From NCBI GenBank assembly GCA_000727475.1, contig KL647295.1:3423548-3487547 (forward strand): a DNA stretch of 64,000 bases. The letters are read 5' to 3'. Shown here one piece after another: positions 45,701 through 57,533 of this stretch (positions are counted from its first letter, which is position 1; each line of letters starts with the position of its first letter). This DNA is from Sarcocystis neurona. Taxonomy: Eukaryota > Apicomplexa > Conoidasida > Eucoccidiorida > Sarcocystidae. The notes beneath the pieces are model-generated. The model had not been told where the DNA came from, ran no database searches, and saw only the letters and a list, made by a program, of their open reading frames with translations. The position numbers were made by a program, and so were the translations under genes.

Positions 45701-48700
45701 TATCTTTAGCCGCGCTAAGTCGGGTATCTTTAGCCGCGCTAAGTCGGGTGTCTTTAGGGACAGGTTTTTTCTTCTGCGCTTTCCGCGCCTGAACAAAACT
45801 TTCTTCTCTTGATCCGCCAGCGAACGCGACAAAGTTGCTTTTCTGTTCCCTTCCTTCCTCTATTTTTGCTTCGTCTTCATTCCAGTCGTTTGTTGTTCCT
45901 TGCGTATCAGCAGATAAAGAGTCATCGCCGTTTGCCCGTCTGTCTGTGGCACTGTCCAAGTGCGCGCTGATCTCCGCGAAACCTCTTCTAAATGTCATGG
46001 GTCGTCCTACAAAAGTAGGACGTTCTTGGGTCCTTTCCAGCAGCGTAGGGGTGTATCCCTGGCAGCGCTGTTGTAGGTCCAGCGCCACCTGGATAATCTC
46101 TAAAGGATCGTTGTATGAGGCTTGTAAATAGTTTAAATAGGATTCAAGCGCGCTGCGCTTGAGAGGTATACGCTTCAATTTCAGAATTCGTGAGCCGGCG
46201 GTGTCTACCTTTCCAGCAGCGCTACGGACGTAGTTGACCCGCCCCAGATCAAGAAACTTGAGCTTACTGCAGCCGCCTAACACTATTTTCGTCGCCACGT
46301 AGGATGGGCCATTTTCTGCGGAAAAGAATAATAAGAAGGTGATCCGACCACAACACTTCACCCCACGGTAAAAAAGAAGATGCAACATTTTACTGCGCTT
46401 TTCTTGAAACATAGGCCTTCAATCTGAATGCAGTTCCGTATTACCTCTACTGTGGAGCCCTGCAAACGCTAAAAGCGAATGTAGAACAGCATGGCTGCAA
46501 ACGAGTATATCTTTGCGGAAATCTACGTTTGGGTCAGAGGGGCGAAGAAACACGTCTTTGGATACTGCAGCCCGCCGTACCGTTGACCCACACGTGATAC
46601 CAGAAGAGCTTTTTGGCGGGGGAAACGGTCGGGCTTGCAGGGTCAAAGCGATCTAGGGAGGGGTCCATCCACAGGCCCACCAACGCGTGGATCAAAACAA
46701 CAGGTGAGAGAAACTCAGCACCGGCAACCTGCTGAGTCTTGTACAGGGGCAGCAGAAACCGTCTACGAAACAGTTGGGCCAGTGTCTTGACAGTTTGCAA
46801 GGCTCCCTGGTACGCGCGCAAATTAACCTTGGGTTTCTTCGCAGCTGCGTCCTCTACGGCGTTCCAAGTCCTCGGTACGGTTCGGCGCTTGTTTCGTCGA
46901 AACAGTCCCAGAACAAATGATTTCACAACCGCGCCCAGCTTACCAAGGATGGACATCTTGAACTCTTCGACGGCAGTGTGCAGGAAAAACGCTGCAGTCA
47001 GTATGAGGAAAAGCAGTCAAACCCTAGCCGACTACGACAGCATGTGGAGTCACTTATGGGGGTGTGCACGGCAATAAGTGTTGCGGGCCGAGGCACCGCA
47101 TTTCTTCGGACTACCGTGTCGTCCTGCAGACGGGACATATCGAAGAGAACCGAACAAAAAGAGAGACAAAAGTCGGTGGCCCCAAACAAGTCGAAAGAAA
47201 GTTCTTGCGACCCCAGACGATGCGAAGGTTGGGTAGTTCTGTTCAACATAAAAAGGGCACTCACCAATCTGAAGCAGGAGCGAGGTCAGCGGTGCTCCGA
47301 ACGGCTTCAGGTGCTGCTCTGTAGATACTGTCGTCGTTTGGCGTTCGTGCCATAGCTTCGCAAAGATGGCGCCGACAGTTGCGGAGGCGTCGAGTTTCTG
47401 GCGAGTTTTCTTCGGCTTGAAGCCGTGGGCAGCATTGCGTACCCCTCTGATGGAGACCCACGTGTGCAAAGCGAGATTCATCACGTCATCTGTTATGCGG
47501 TCATGCTTCAGCATGTTGATGAAACGAACGTAAACGTCCCGCAAGTTGAGGAGGTACTCTGCTGAAGAATCAGCTCTCAAGTTTTTCCAGTTCTCAGGCA
47601 CGGGCTTTTGCTTTTTCAGTCGGCGCATCTCATTCGACGCTGCCCAGTAGTTGTAATTCTGCTGAATCCACTGCTGGACAACGGGGAAAGAGACCTTGGG
47701 TTAGTCCACCCAGAGAGAGGCAGTTCATCGACGGAAAACAAACACAAAAACCATAACATAAGAATAGACCACCCAAGCGGTAGAATCGTGTTTTACTTCA
47801 GCGCTCCGTACACACACACACACCAGTTGCTGCTTTTGGAGCCGATCTGGACTCTCCACTGCGCAACGAAATTTCACCTGTGTACCGGAATTTATCTGTT
47901 CCTACTCAATCTCGGTGTCTCTCCTTTTGTGCAACAATCTCTCTACTCCAGCGGTCTCACTGCGACCCACTGCAGACAGCGCGCTTCACTCTGCGTCGTC
48001 CTACTAAACGTCGTCTTCAGCAGAGCTACCACCGATAGGGAGAAGGCGCCACCTCCTTGCGAGTGAGAAGCTCACCCGGGAAGTTTGCTCCCCAATTTGA
48101 AAAAAATTGCGGCACAAGCCATAAGCCCGGTGCGCTTTCGCCGTGAGTTTCATAAGTGTATCATCCAGCGCGTGAAATACAGTTTGTAGCACTGCAAGTG
48201 GAAACACCGGCGGGACACAGCTCTCCATCAACCTCCTCAGTAACAAGAACAGCCGTGGCACACAATTGAGGAAACACTGCGCGTCAGGCCTACCATCATC
48301 GGATTTTCGGTCCACCTGCTGGTAACACTGCTTGTCACAGAGCTGCAGGAAGCCGTAAGGTTCACCTGAGGAAGGGTGGCACATTCAAATAGCAAAGCGA
48401 CTGCGGATTAATTATGCCAGAGATATATCCCAGGCAACACGCAGCGCGGCTTGTTTTCTGATTCGGGTCGGCCTCAGATGTAGACGACGTGGAGGGACAG
48501 CAGAAATGCTGTCCACTAACGTGGACGCAGCCGGACACACATACGCGCCTCCCTTCAACGCAGCACAGACGCCATGCAGCTTACGCCATACGAGGCCTGC
48601 TTGCCCCAAACTACACATGACGAGCAGGCCGTCAGTTGCGGGCGCTGCCTTGGTAAGACCACAGTGCAAAGACTTGCCCTTCGTAGCTCCAAGTTTCATC

Positions 48701-51700
48701 AAAGCATCCGTAAGAGCCATTAGAGCGATGTCGGATTGAACAGGAAGTTGAGGAAGCACTCCTGCAGCACACACGCATATGAAGGCATGAAACGCTCACC
48801 GGTTCGCAGTATATTTATCACGCCGCTGAGTGCGCGCACTGCTGGTCGCAGATGATGATATTTGCGTTGCCACACCCCGTCAACCATAAACGCACGGGTG
48901 CTTCCTTTTCAAAATCTTAGAACCGTGCTTTCCTCGAGCTGCCACAGATCACTCTCACACAGGCAGGGCCGCTCTTCTGCCTCAACTTCCTTTTAGGTGA
49001 ATCATCCCCTGCAAAGTGTACCCTTTTGCAAGCAGGTTTTGTCTTTAACGCAAAGGTGACTGATCGTTTTGCATCAAGGAGGCCCGCGGTGGTCTACAGT
49101 AAACCTACCTTCGCTTTTCAGAGAGCCGACCTTCTGCTGAAATTGTCTTCTGGGGTTGCCGGTGTTGCGCGCTAGTTGGGCAAAGGCAGCATCACTTGTG
49201 TACAAATTGAAGTATCTGTTCTTCAGCCCCTGGTTCACATTGCGGCATCCTGTGCTCACTAAGGCGTAAAACGAAGGGGCGCCAGTAGGTTCGTGCTCCA
49301 AGCTGGCGTGGCGAGTTTTCCCTATAAAAAAGTTCTACATTTCACATAGAAATGACTCTGATGGAAACGTTCGTGCGTTGTTCAGAAACAAAACTACTGT
49401 GAACACCTCATCCCACTGCTTAGCTGCATATGCCGTGTAACATCAAACACACAGGAACGGTGGTGCACTCAGAATGTGGACCGCCCACCTACACAGAACA
49501 TGAGGTTGTGAAGCTCGGGATTGGGGCGATCGCTGTTATATGTGCCTAAATCAAAAATAAGACTGCACGTATGCATTGTAACGTTTCCTGCGTACAGTAG
49601 CTCGAGGCAAAGTTCTGGAGAGCGGCGGCGTCGGAGAGGTCAATAATTTTAAACACTTCCTTGCGAACAATTTTTGACTGAATAGCATCGTCCATCCAGT
49701 TTATCAGTCGCTGGGCAAGATTCGGCGCCTCCAAACCGCTAGGTGGTCCTGGGAAGATCTGCATTTCACTTGTAGTTACATCCATAAGATTGTCTCTCAA
49801 GTAAGATACATACTCCTGCAACAGATGAACACGCACACAACTACGGATAGCGAAGAGCCTTGAAAAGCCGTCAAAGTACGCAAACATCGCTGTCTTTAGC
49901 GGGCGCAAAAATCAGCTGCTGAAGACAAGGACGAAAAGTGCACTGGCAAAAAGAAGAAAGTAGACCTTACCGCTCCCAGGTGCCCTCCGTTAGGAAGCGG
50001 CGCTAGCGGCTGCGGTCCCTCAACAACGGTAATTCCTGCGAAGTAACATCCGGCACCCGCTAGCAACAACGCGTCACTCCGAGTTCTGGGCATAGATACG
50101 CAGTCTCAACTCGAAACAGTAGGGCCCTTCTGCGCGCGTATGGCGCATCGCATAGAGTCCTCTTCTAGCTTGGGTGTCATCGCGTTAACGCAGTCGTGTA
50201 CGCAAGAAACGTCAGACTTACTTTCATAGGCGTGAGGTCCTGTTAGGGGACGACACACACACACACACACACACAAGCGACGCAGACACAACGACGTACG
50301 ACAAAGTTGATGGCTCCGGCTGAACGAAAATCAGCCGCCATTTCGTTTTCTGACATAGACTCCCCGTGGCGTTGTGAATTAAGGTCACAGTAAATCTGGG
50401 GCCAAGACAGCTCTCAAGGGTCACGTGGGAAAATCGGTGAAGACTAGGGGACTGACGATCAGTCATGTCGCAGACTTTTTCGATTAGCGCTTGGAAGACC
50501 TCTACAGGGAGCTCCCGGTAGCTTTCCACCAGCGTTTGTTCTTTGACATTCTGAAGCGTATCTTCGCCCTTCGTTGCCAGTCTTGACTTAAGCATAGCAA
50601 CCGCGTGGACAAGCCGGTCCATGGCGGTCAGCTGTCTGACTGCTACAGTAATACTTTGCTCAGAAAGGTCAGACAAAGTGCGTTCAATAACGTCCATGGC
50701 AAATGAAATTAGGTGCTGCGACAGCGACCATTCCCCAGAGAGTGCTGAGAGCATAGCGGTCTGAAGCGGTTGCAGGTGACTTTGCAGAATCCCGATCTCA
50801 GAAGCGTCTCTCGATCGGCACGCCTCCAGAAACAGCCTCCCTTGAGACATTATTAAGCACGCTGCAAGCAAATAAGGGCCCTTGAAAATCTGAACCAGAT
50901 GACAGTTGGCTCTCCAGACCCCTTCTTCAGACAGCACACCATCCGCAAGCGATACACATGTGGCTGCGTGGCAGTCTGCGAATATGTACGTGCTGACTCG
51001 ACCTACCTCCCACCCGGACGTTCTTCGCTTCTGCAGAGGACGCCAAAAAAAGGACAGAAGAGAATTCGGTACCATTCACCGATGACTAGTGGCGGTCGCG
51101 GTCACAAAATCGTGGAGACAAAACAGGCGGAAAAGGCTTTTCGGACACTCAAAGACTTTTCGGACACTCAAATACTGCAGTGACGGCTCACTCACCCGTT
51201 ATTTTGTTGAAGGCGCTTTGCATTACAGCGTAAGCTGCCGCTGCACCTGTGGCGCTCCCAGCTGCTGCAGCTGCAGTAACTATCAGCGCGCGAAACAGCA
51301 CAGTACAACGGATGGGAGAGCCGAGGAAGTGACAAGACAACCAGCAGTCTCGAGTGTGGTTATTGTTCACAGCAAAAGCATGATAAACGGCAGTCGATTG
51401 ACCACTTATTAAATAGTAGCACCACTTTTTTCTCCCTCACTTTTAGCTTCTGCTTCTTCCACCGCTTTGCCGTACAACGGTTCTGCCTCTTCGACTACTT
51501 CTTGAACTCTTTTTTCGAGTTCCTCCTGCGGGTTTTCTGGCGTAGCGCCGGGAGGCTGCTCTGCAGTCGCGCCGCCACCGACGGGAGCAGCACCTTCTCT
51601 AGGTACCTCTTCACCTACTGCAGCACCTTCTGGTGTACTTGCACGAGGGGCAGCGTTGGTAGCATCACCTGCGTCAGGAGGAGGAGCCCCAGCTGCCTCA

Positions 51701-54700
51701 AACTCCTCCGCTGTGGGGTGCTGCGCAGCTGCAGCTGTGAGTCCGGCGGGCGGCTCTACGGGTGGCGTTTCTGGCTCAGGTTCGATCTCAGCCGGAATTG
51801 TTGTTGGTGGGGCGTCCGCCGGATTTGCAGCCGCACCAACAGGACCCGGCGGTGCAGACTTTTGTTGAGTTTCGTCTTCGATTTGTCCGACATCTAGAAA
51901 TTCAGCTGCAGAACGAGGAAAAGAGTCAGAATCTCTAACCACACACTCCTCATGCACTTGGGCCACAGTTAAAGACGAGCTTCACAAGAATATCAGCGGA
52001 GAGACTCCTCGACACGACACACTTGTTGAAGAGACTTGCCATTCACTGTGCTCACCGGGTTTCGGGGTCTCCTTACGCTGACGAAGGCTCTTCGGCAGCA
52101 GTTCACGAGGCGGCTTGTTTTTCAAATTTGCTGATGTTTTTTTCAACGAGGGAAGAGCTTTCCCACTTGGAAATAGGCCTCCAGATTCTGCAAAGTTGTG
52201 AGCAGATGTGCTGGAAAGGAGGCAGACGTGTATGCCGGCAACTAGTGGCAGCCTCCCCTGACGCCTACGCTCCTCGTGATAGAACGACACATCGTATTCG
52301 TTTTTCAATTCTTACTGCGTTTAACGGTGGTGGGAGCCGTGAAGGGCGCACAGACCATATTGCCTGCGTGCAACGAAGGATGAGCGGCCTCGACACATAA
52401 ACGTAAATATGTAAAAATTCGCCCGCTTGAGAGCAATGAGACCCCGTGAGACGTTACAAGGTCAGGAGCCGCCTACCTGATTCTTCAGTTAATAAGGCGG
52501 TCGCAGCGTATTCCTTAAGCATAGTGCATGTGTAGGTAACTGCTCTCCTAGAAGAGCACACCGTCACGGCGTCGGCAAAGATGTCATGATGTGACGTTTC
52601 AGTCTGAGCGTCAAACGAGCGCCATTGTTCGTAGTCTGTAGAAGGTCGGAGATGCACACAAATTTACTACGCGTCGGTTATTTGGTGGTCCCCCGTGCAC
52701 AGGATCTGGCATGTGTTCGAACGGCAAATCTAATACGTACCTGCTGGTGTTAGGTAGACAGGGCGTGGCTCTGGTCGGGTACACACAGAAGCACACAGAC
52801 ACAAAATAATACGTTTACCACAAAGCAACAGTCTCTACGGAAGGAAGACATGGAAGCATGACATTTCACATATCGAAAGTGTATATTCGCGTTGCAGGTT
52901 GCGCTTGGGTCAGCAGAGCAGAAAGTTTACAGAGAAACACAGATATAAGCAGGGAGCTCGCCCTCAGCACATGTGGAGCTTACGAGGCCGACTTTCGTCA
53001 TATTTACGGGTACCCACAGGTTGAGGCTGAGTCATATGTATAACTTCCAAAACCCCAGCGCCACCTGAAACAGCATTCAGCACATGTGTAGCTGGCTCTT
53101 TAGTAGAACTTTGTCGCTCAGCGTACAGCATTCCGAAGAGTAGTGGGCGCAAGCTACAACAGCCTACGGCCGACGGCAAGTAAATGTGCTTCGCAGGAGT
53201 ACTTATCTCACCGCGGTAAACAGGCTGCCTTCCTGCAGCAGGGGCGCCGCTGCAGTCCACACGGCCGTTAATCACTTCACAGTCAATCACGTGGACGTAC
53301 TGGGCGGAAGGTCCGACCCCTCGATTGACCACGGATGGCCGAAAGACTTCCGAACCCCACAAACTCGGACCCAAATCTGGTGACTGCTGCGGACGCGGTG
53401 GGGAACCGGTTACTTCAGAGGGCTTAGGGGTCGCTTGCGCGACATGCTGATGTAAAGTCAGTAAAACAGACTCTGCATGGTGTTTTCAGCGGCCGGCTTA
53501 AGTTGAGTGGGGTTGTTAGGCACAGAACGTGGTGTGACGCTGAATGCAAGTGTATCTTGCTAAATATTCTGCGCGGCATAAAGCCAGACAGTGCGTGAGA
53601 TCTCGTAATAGAGGCGCAAACCTTCCTACAATAAAAAGGTCGAGCAGACGTACTCCTCCTGCGCGAAAGATTAATCACACACAGAAGGGGAGCACCAGAG
53701 ATTACAGCCATGTAGTGCTACACGTGGTTGACGCGGTTCAAGAGAAGAGCAAAACGACTGGAGTATCTATGCTGGGAACTATGATTGTTGTCACTACCGT
53801 GCCAAGCAAGCGCAGAAGTTACCTTCCAAAAGAGTCACAAGCTCGTTTCGCAATGCCTTCTGCTGCGCCCGAGGAACGAAGTTTTTGTCACAAGCCACGT
53901 GCAACTTCGATAAATTGGTGTTGGGAGGTGCTTCAGGCTTCGCTGCTTGCACAAGCCCTTGTAGCGCTTGCGTTGTGCATTCGAAGCACGCTTTCAACAT
54001 GCTGAAACCTCGCTCTTTTTCCGACGGTGTAGACATGAGATCCAAGGGGATGCGGAAAACTTTGTCGCCCATGAGGGCCACAGTTCGATATATACTCTTT
54101 TCAGAGAAGTAGGTGTTGTAGGCTTCTTCTGCATCCTCGGGACGACTGAATTTCTCTTTTTCCTGCTCTAGTTTAGCTGCGATCTCTTCAACTGCGCAGA
54201 TAAATTCGTGGGACACAAGTGGAGCCACCCTACCATAATCGCGTTCGGTGTCGTACATATGTGTGCGTTGGCGCACTATACGTGCACATCTACTACAAAA
54301 AATGACCTTTTTCTCTGAAACAGGCGTTTGTGCAGAACGGCCAGACCTGTTCGTACGTGTGAATACACATGCAACAAAATGGAAACCGCATGCCGCTCCT
54401 CTCGTAACCTGTGGCTTTTCCCCAGAGCGCTCGCGGCGCAGACACTCACATTCAGAAAGGGCGGTTTTGGCTCCTGCGCATTTCGCGAACGAATAGCAGC
54501 ACACGCAAGGAGAGGGCGAGAAGTTGATTTCCTCGTGTCTTAGCTGTGCCGGGTGGACGAGCTCAATGAGTACAGCGCGGCACCGTCACTGCGGTATCTC
54601 GACGTTGTGTCGACTTACGTTGTATCATTTCTGCCCAAAAAACCCGGACAAAAGGAGACACAAAGAAGGATTAAGTGCCTCGCAATGTAGTCTTGCAGCA

Positions 54701-54810
54701 GGAAAGGCCTCATCATACGAAAATACCCGCAGAGGACAGAACCTACCAGCGGAAGGCGACGCTGTCACTTCGGCCCCAGTAACCGTTGTGCAGAATAAAG
54801 TTAGAACCAT
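42796..54810 (-). CDS. Giant 30-exon gene; candidate rhoptry-neck (RON5-like) secreted protein
   Basis: Exons (5' to 3'): 54810-54747, 54630-54619, 54473-54450, 54191-53823, 53472-53212, 53163-53065, 52770-52741, 52635-52477, 52187-52056, 51905-51441, 51270-51196, 51030-51007, 50975-50361 (or -50457), 50239-50222, 50035-49971, 49918-49880, 49815-49569, 49321-49109, 48761-48585, 48365-48076, 47673-47265, 46991-46581, 46459-46445, 46315-45635, 45383-44931, 44435-44370, 44343-44086, 43678-43451, 43137-42946, 42872-42796. The frame closes: 6,168 bp, 2,055 residues. It starts with a short hydrophobic segment MVLTLFCTTVTGAEV, then helical, Pro/Glu-rich acidic, small-residue hydrophobic, long helical and basic (WARKRMSRAGGKVKSLWRR) regions, ending in a Cys-bearing, probably beta-rich part (CYKSEDTNCW). 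Size, secretion-like start and intron density fit an apicomplexan rhoptry-neck protein such as RON5; that identity is inference. The N-terminus, the ends of exons 13 and 25 and the 51,441 junction are least certain. Confidence 0.68.
43872..43965. repeat. 34-bp intronic tandem repeat
   Basis: Units beginning ATGCCAACAGCTTGCC start at 43,872, 43,906 and 43,940 (last copy partial). It lies in the intron between exons 27 and 28 of the giant minus-strand gene. Confidence 0.85.
45684..45762 (-). repeat. 24-bp tandem repeat coding KDTRLSAA x3
   Basis: Three consecutive 24-bp units, nearly identical, in frame inside exon 24 of the giant gene. Each encodes Lys-Asp-Thr-Arg-Leu-Ser-Ala-Ala. The frame continues to a GTACGT donor just before an in-frame TAG at 45,624. 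Confidence 0.85.
50253..50275. repeat. (AC)n microsatellite beside a micro-exon acceptor
   Basis: About eleven AC units on plus, hence GT on the transcribed sense strand, ending 14 bases upstream of the acceptor of the 18-bp micro-exon 50239-50222. It lies in the intron of the giant gene. Confidence 0.9.
51137..51175. repeat. 19-bp tandem duplication
   Basis: CTTTTCGGACACTCAAA occurs twice, 19 bp apart, in the intron between exons 11 and 12 of the giant gene. Confidence 0.85.
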
Positions 54811-55234
54811 TAGTCCTGAAAACCCTCACCCAGCGCCGACATCTAAGAGAAACTCCTGGATAGCTGTGAAAAGGTCTCAAAGCCTTCAATGAAACGCATT
54901 TCGGTACCGATGCACAGGCACTCACCCTTTTGTAGACAGAAACACAATTGCCCGCACAACACCAGTGAGACGATAGCAGATTGTGTGGACCTTGAAAACA
55001 GACTCAAATCTCAGCTACTTTGCCAGAAACGCAACTCTATGGACGACACCACAGACGGACACATTTCCAGAGAGCAGCGACGTTCAGATCAAAGTCAGAT
55101 GAGCTCTATTTCCCTGTTTGCGTGGGTGTAAGTGGTACTACGCGTCGGAAATTACTAGTCTGGGCAAATTGAGGAGGCATCTTTGTCCCATGGGTCTTTC
55201 TTCGGAAATACATTACCGGCCATCTTTGCTGGAA

Positions 55235-55949
55235 CTAGACAGTGGCTGAGTTTCGCCATGCTGTCAAGGACAGTTGTCCGTCGGTGTTGCGCCGGTCGGG
55301 TAGCGCCTGCACGAGAGGCAGCGGACACGCCCTGAAGAACACCTGCGTCAAACATACCTGCGCAGACAAGAACAAGCTTTTACGACGAGCTTTTGACCTC
55401 TGTGGAGTCGCTTTCTCTTCCACGATAAAAAGAAGGTGGACGGCACGCATCATCGGGCGCGCCTTTGACACGTAGACACGAATGCTCAACAGCGCGAGCT
55501 CGAAACGCCTTCGTATACCAGTACGAGCAAAGGTATTTGTAGTCTCGCACGCTGCTCACTTGTAATTCTACATTGCGTAATAACGACGAAAAATGCGGTC
55601 GAATATCTTCAACTGCGTCTCTCTTCTAGAAGAGTCTGCCCCACTGCGTACGGACGGAAAAAGGCCGCCGACGCACGAGGAGGCTTGTCTAAGAGCATCG
55701 CGACACTATCATCACCCCTACACACAGGTTCGCGAATGGCTTGTCGGCCGCCAGGTCATACGCCCTCTAGCTGCATGGGCGGCACCTCGTTAATTGCGTG
55801 CCCTTTCGGTGTGGGCCTGCTGCAGTGCCTTCGCACAATGTTCCCAAGCGGTGAACCATCACGTAATTTGGAAAGGCGTTTGTGGACGGCACCGGTAAGA
55901 CTGGGCTTAACGGGTCTGTAATCCGTGAAGATTCGTCGCTCGGCAAACA
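55235..55949 (-). CDS. Two C-terminal exons of an unrecognised minus-strand gene
   Basis: Exon 55949-55762 follows a CTATGCAG acceptor and encodes a balanced basic peptide containing RRIFTDYRPVKPSLTGAVHK and SKLRDGSPLGNIVRRHCSRP. It closes at a GTATGA donor in phase 0. The next phase-0 exon, 55306-55235, reads ALPDRRNTDGQLSLTAWRNS and stops. An alternative frame through the same second region (MAKLSHCLVPAKMAG, donor GTAATG, phase 1) would instead feed into the first exon of the giant gene below, making these its N-terminus. I cannot decide between the two. Function unknown. Confidence 0.4.
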
Positions 55950-56504
55950 CTGCATAGACGAGGAGAGTATATATTGAACTCGCAAGACGACAACATGTGT
56001 CGTGTGCAACTGCGGTGCAAGTGTTACGGAGTGCACACACACACGCGGGACCAGGAGGGCTGTGTCAGTTTGCTGTTCGCAGCACTTTTGCATACCAGAG
56101 CGACAGCGCACAAATGAGACATTTTGTGAGTTGTGTTCAGTCCATGTAATGCTACTCAATACTGATGCTCTAACTAGTGAGTCTCTTGATTTTCAGGCGT
56201 ACGGAAGCAATACAGAATATCTGACGCTATTCTAACGTGCACCAGTGTTGTTTGCGTGTATGAATGACTGACCTGCCTGCTGTCAAAAACTACACCTTCT
56301 TGCTGTGTAAACTGAAACCAACGTATGAGATGCACTTGTATACAGTTCAGCCCCCGTTTCTTGTTTTCGGCACGCTTTGTGGCCAGTGACCAAGGCACTT
56401 CGCTCAGCACCAGCTAGGGTGACATGCCTTCAAACACGGATCTTTACACAACCTATCAGCACACGGCCCCTCATAATGTATTTGTGACCATTCCTGCTAC
56501 TGGT

Positions 56505-56694
56505 TTATCGTCCTTTCGGCGTTGTCACTGCAATGAAGTAGCCGCTGCCGCACCAGCTCCAAGAAGTTTGCAGCCCGAATACTGCGCATGTACCGTACCG
56601 TAGAACACCGCTCATGTCGCGGCGGGCGTGCGAAGGTGCATAAAGTGTTTCCGGGTCGCCAAGCAGGAGTTCGGTAAAAACGGATTTGCCTCTC
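56505..56694 (-). CDS. Possible terminal exon, unknown gene
   Basis: After a TTCTTTCCGCAG acceptor, a 63-codon frame reads GKSVFTELLLGDPETLYAPS then SHARRDMSGVLRYGTCAVFG and ends TTPKGR and a stop. A second frame is also open over much of this exon, so the call is uncertain. A similar protein-like minus-strand patch at about 57,055-56,935 (GIKFSLRSSL) could be a neighbouring exon. Confidence 0.35.
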
Positions 56695-57151
56695 CTGCGG
56701 AAAGAAGTATGCGCGCTCTTTAAAAGCCGCCTTCCTCACATGTTAACCCAGAGCAGGGCGGCCTCCGAAGTGGAGAGAAATACGCTTACCGTGTAACACG
56801 AGAACCCAAGCAGATATCCCACTACAGCTGCTCTTCAGCTACAGTCCGGTTCCTTCCACTCTGCTCGTGGAGTCACGGAGACGACTACGCAGCGCAGAAG
56901 GGATTCTTGTGGTCTCTATCTTCGGAGTAGCTCAGAGTGACTTGAGTGCAAAGTGAAGACTAACGATGATAGCAGGAGGGCAACAGCCTGAGACGTTTAC
57001 GCCGGCGAATCTCACTTCTGTACCAAGAGAGCTCCTCAGGCTAAATTTAATACCTAGACATGGACGTGCACCTCTTCCTCTGTACGTAGGTGTGGTCCTC
57101 AATACGAATGGTGTGGTAAAAGTCAGCAAAAATATGGTATGCTTCAAGTGA

Positions 57152-57493
57152 ATGTCGAAGTCTTAGACCTGCCATCTGCGGCTTTCAGAAGGCCTTCCCA
57201 TTGCAGGCCTCAAACCGAGATTGAATAAACATCAGCGAATACTTTCCCCATTACGCGGATAGCTGGGAAAGCTATACGATGGGAAGGGACGTGAAAGTGC
57301 AGGAGCTGTGTAGGACAGCTTTCCAGCGTGGTTGGCCTCGGTAGCAGGGAGGCAAGTCAGGGTACCACGGCTGTGCGTACAATGCTAGCCACCCCGTCGT
57401 CGTCTAAGAGCCGTCCAATGTACAATGTTAATGTATATTAACGCTGATTCTCGACCGGAAGCACCTAAGGCAGATACGCAGAGCAACGCCTCG

Positions 57494-57533
<40 letters not shown>

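Noticed and set aside
52964..53064. Extension of exon 6 of the giant gene past GTGGCG
   Set aside because: The frame stays open, but splicing at 53,065 joins in phase to two further exons giving smoother protein sequence.
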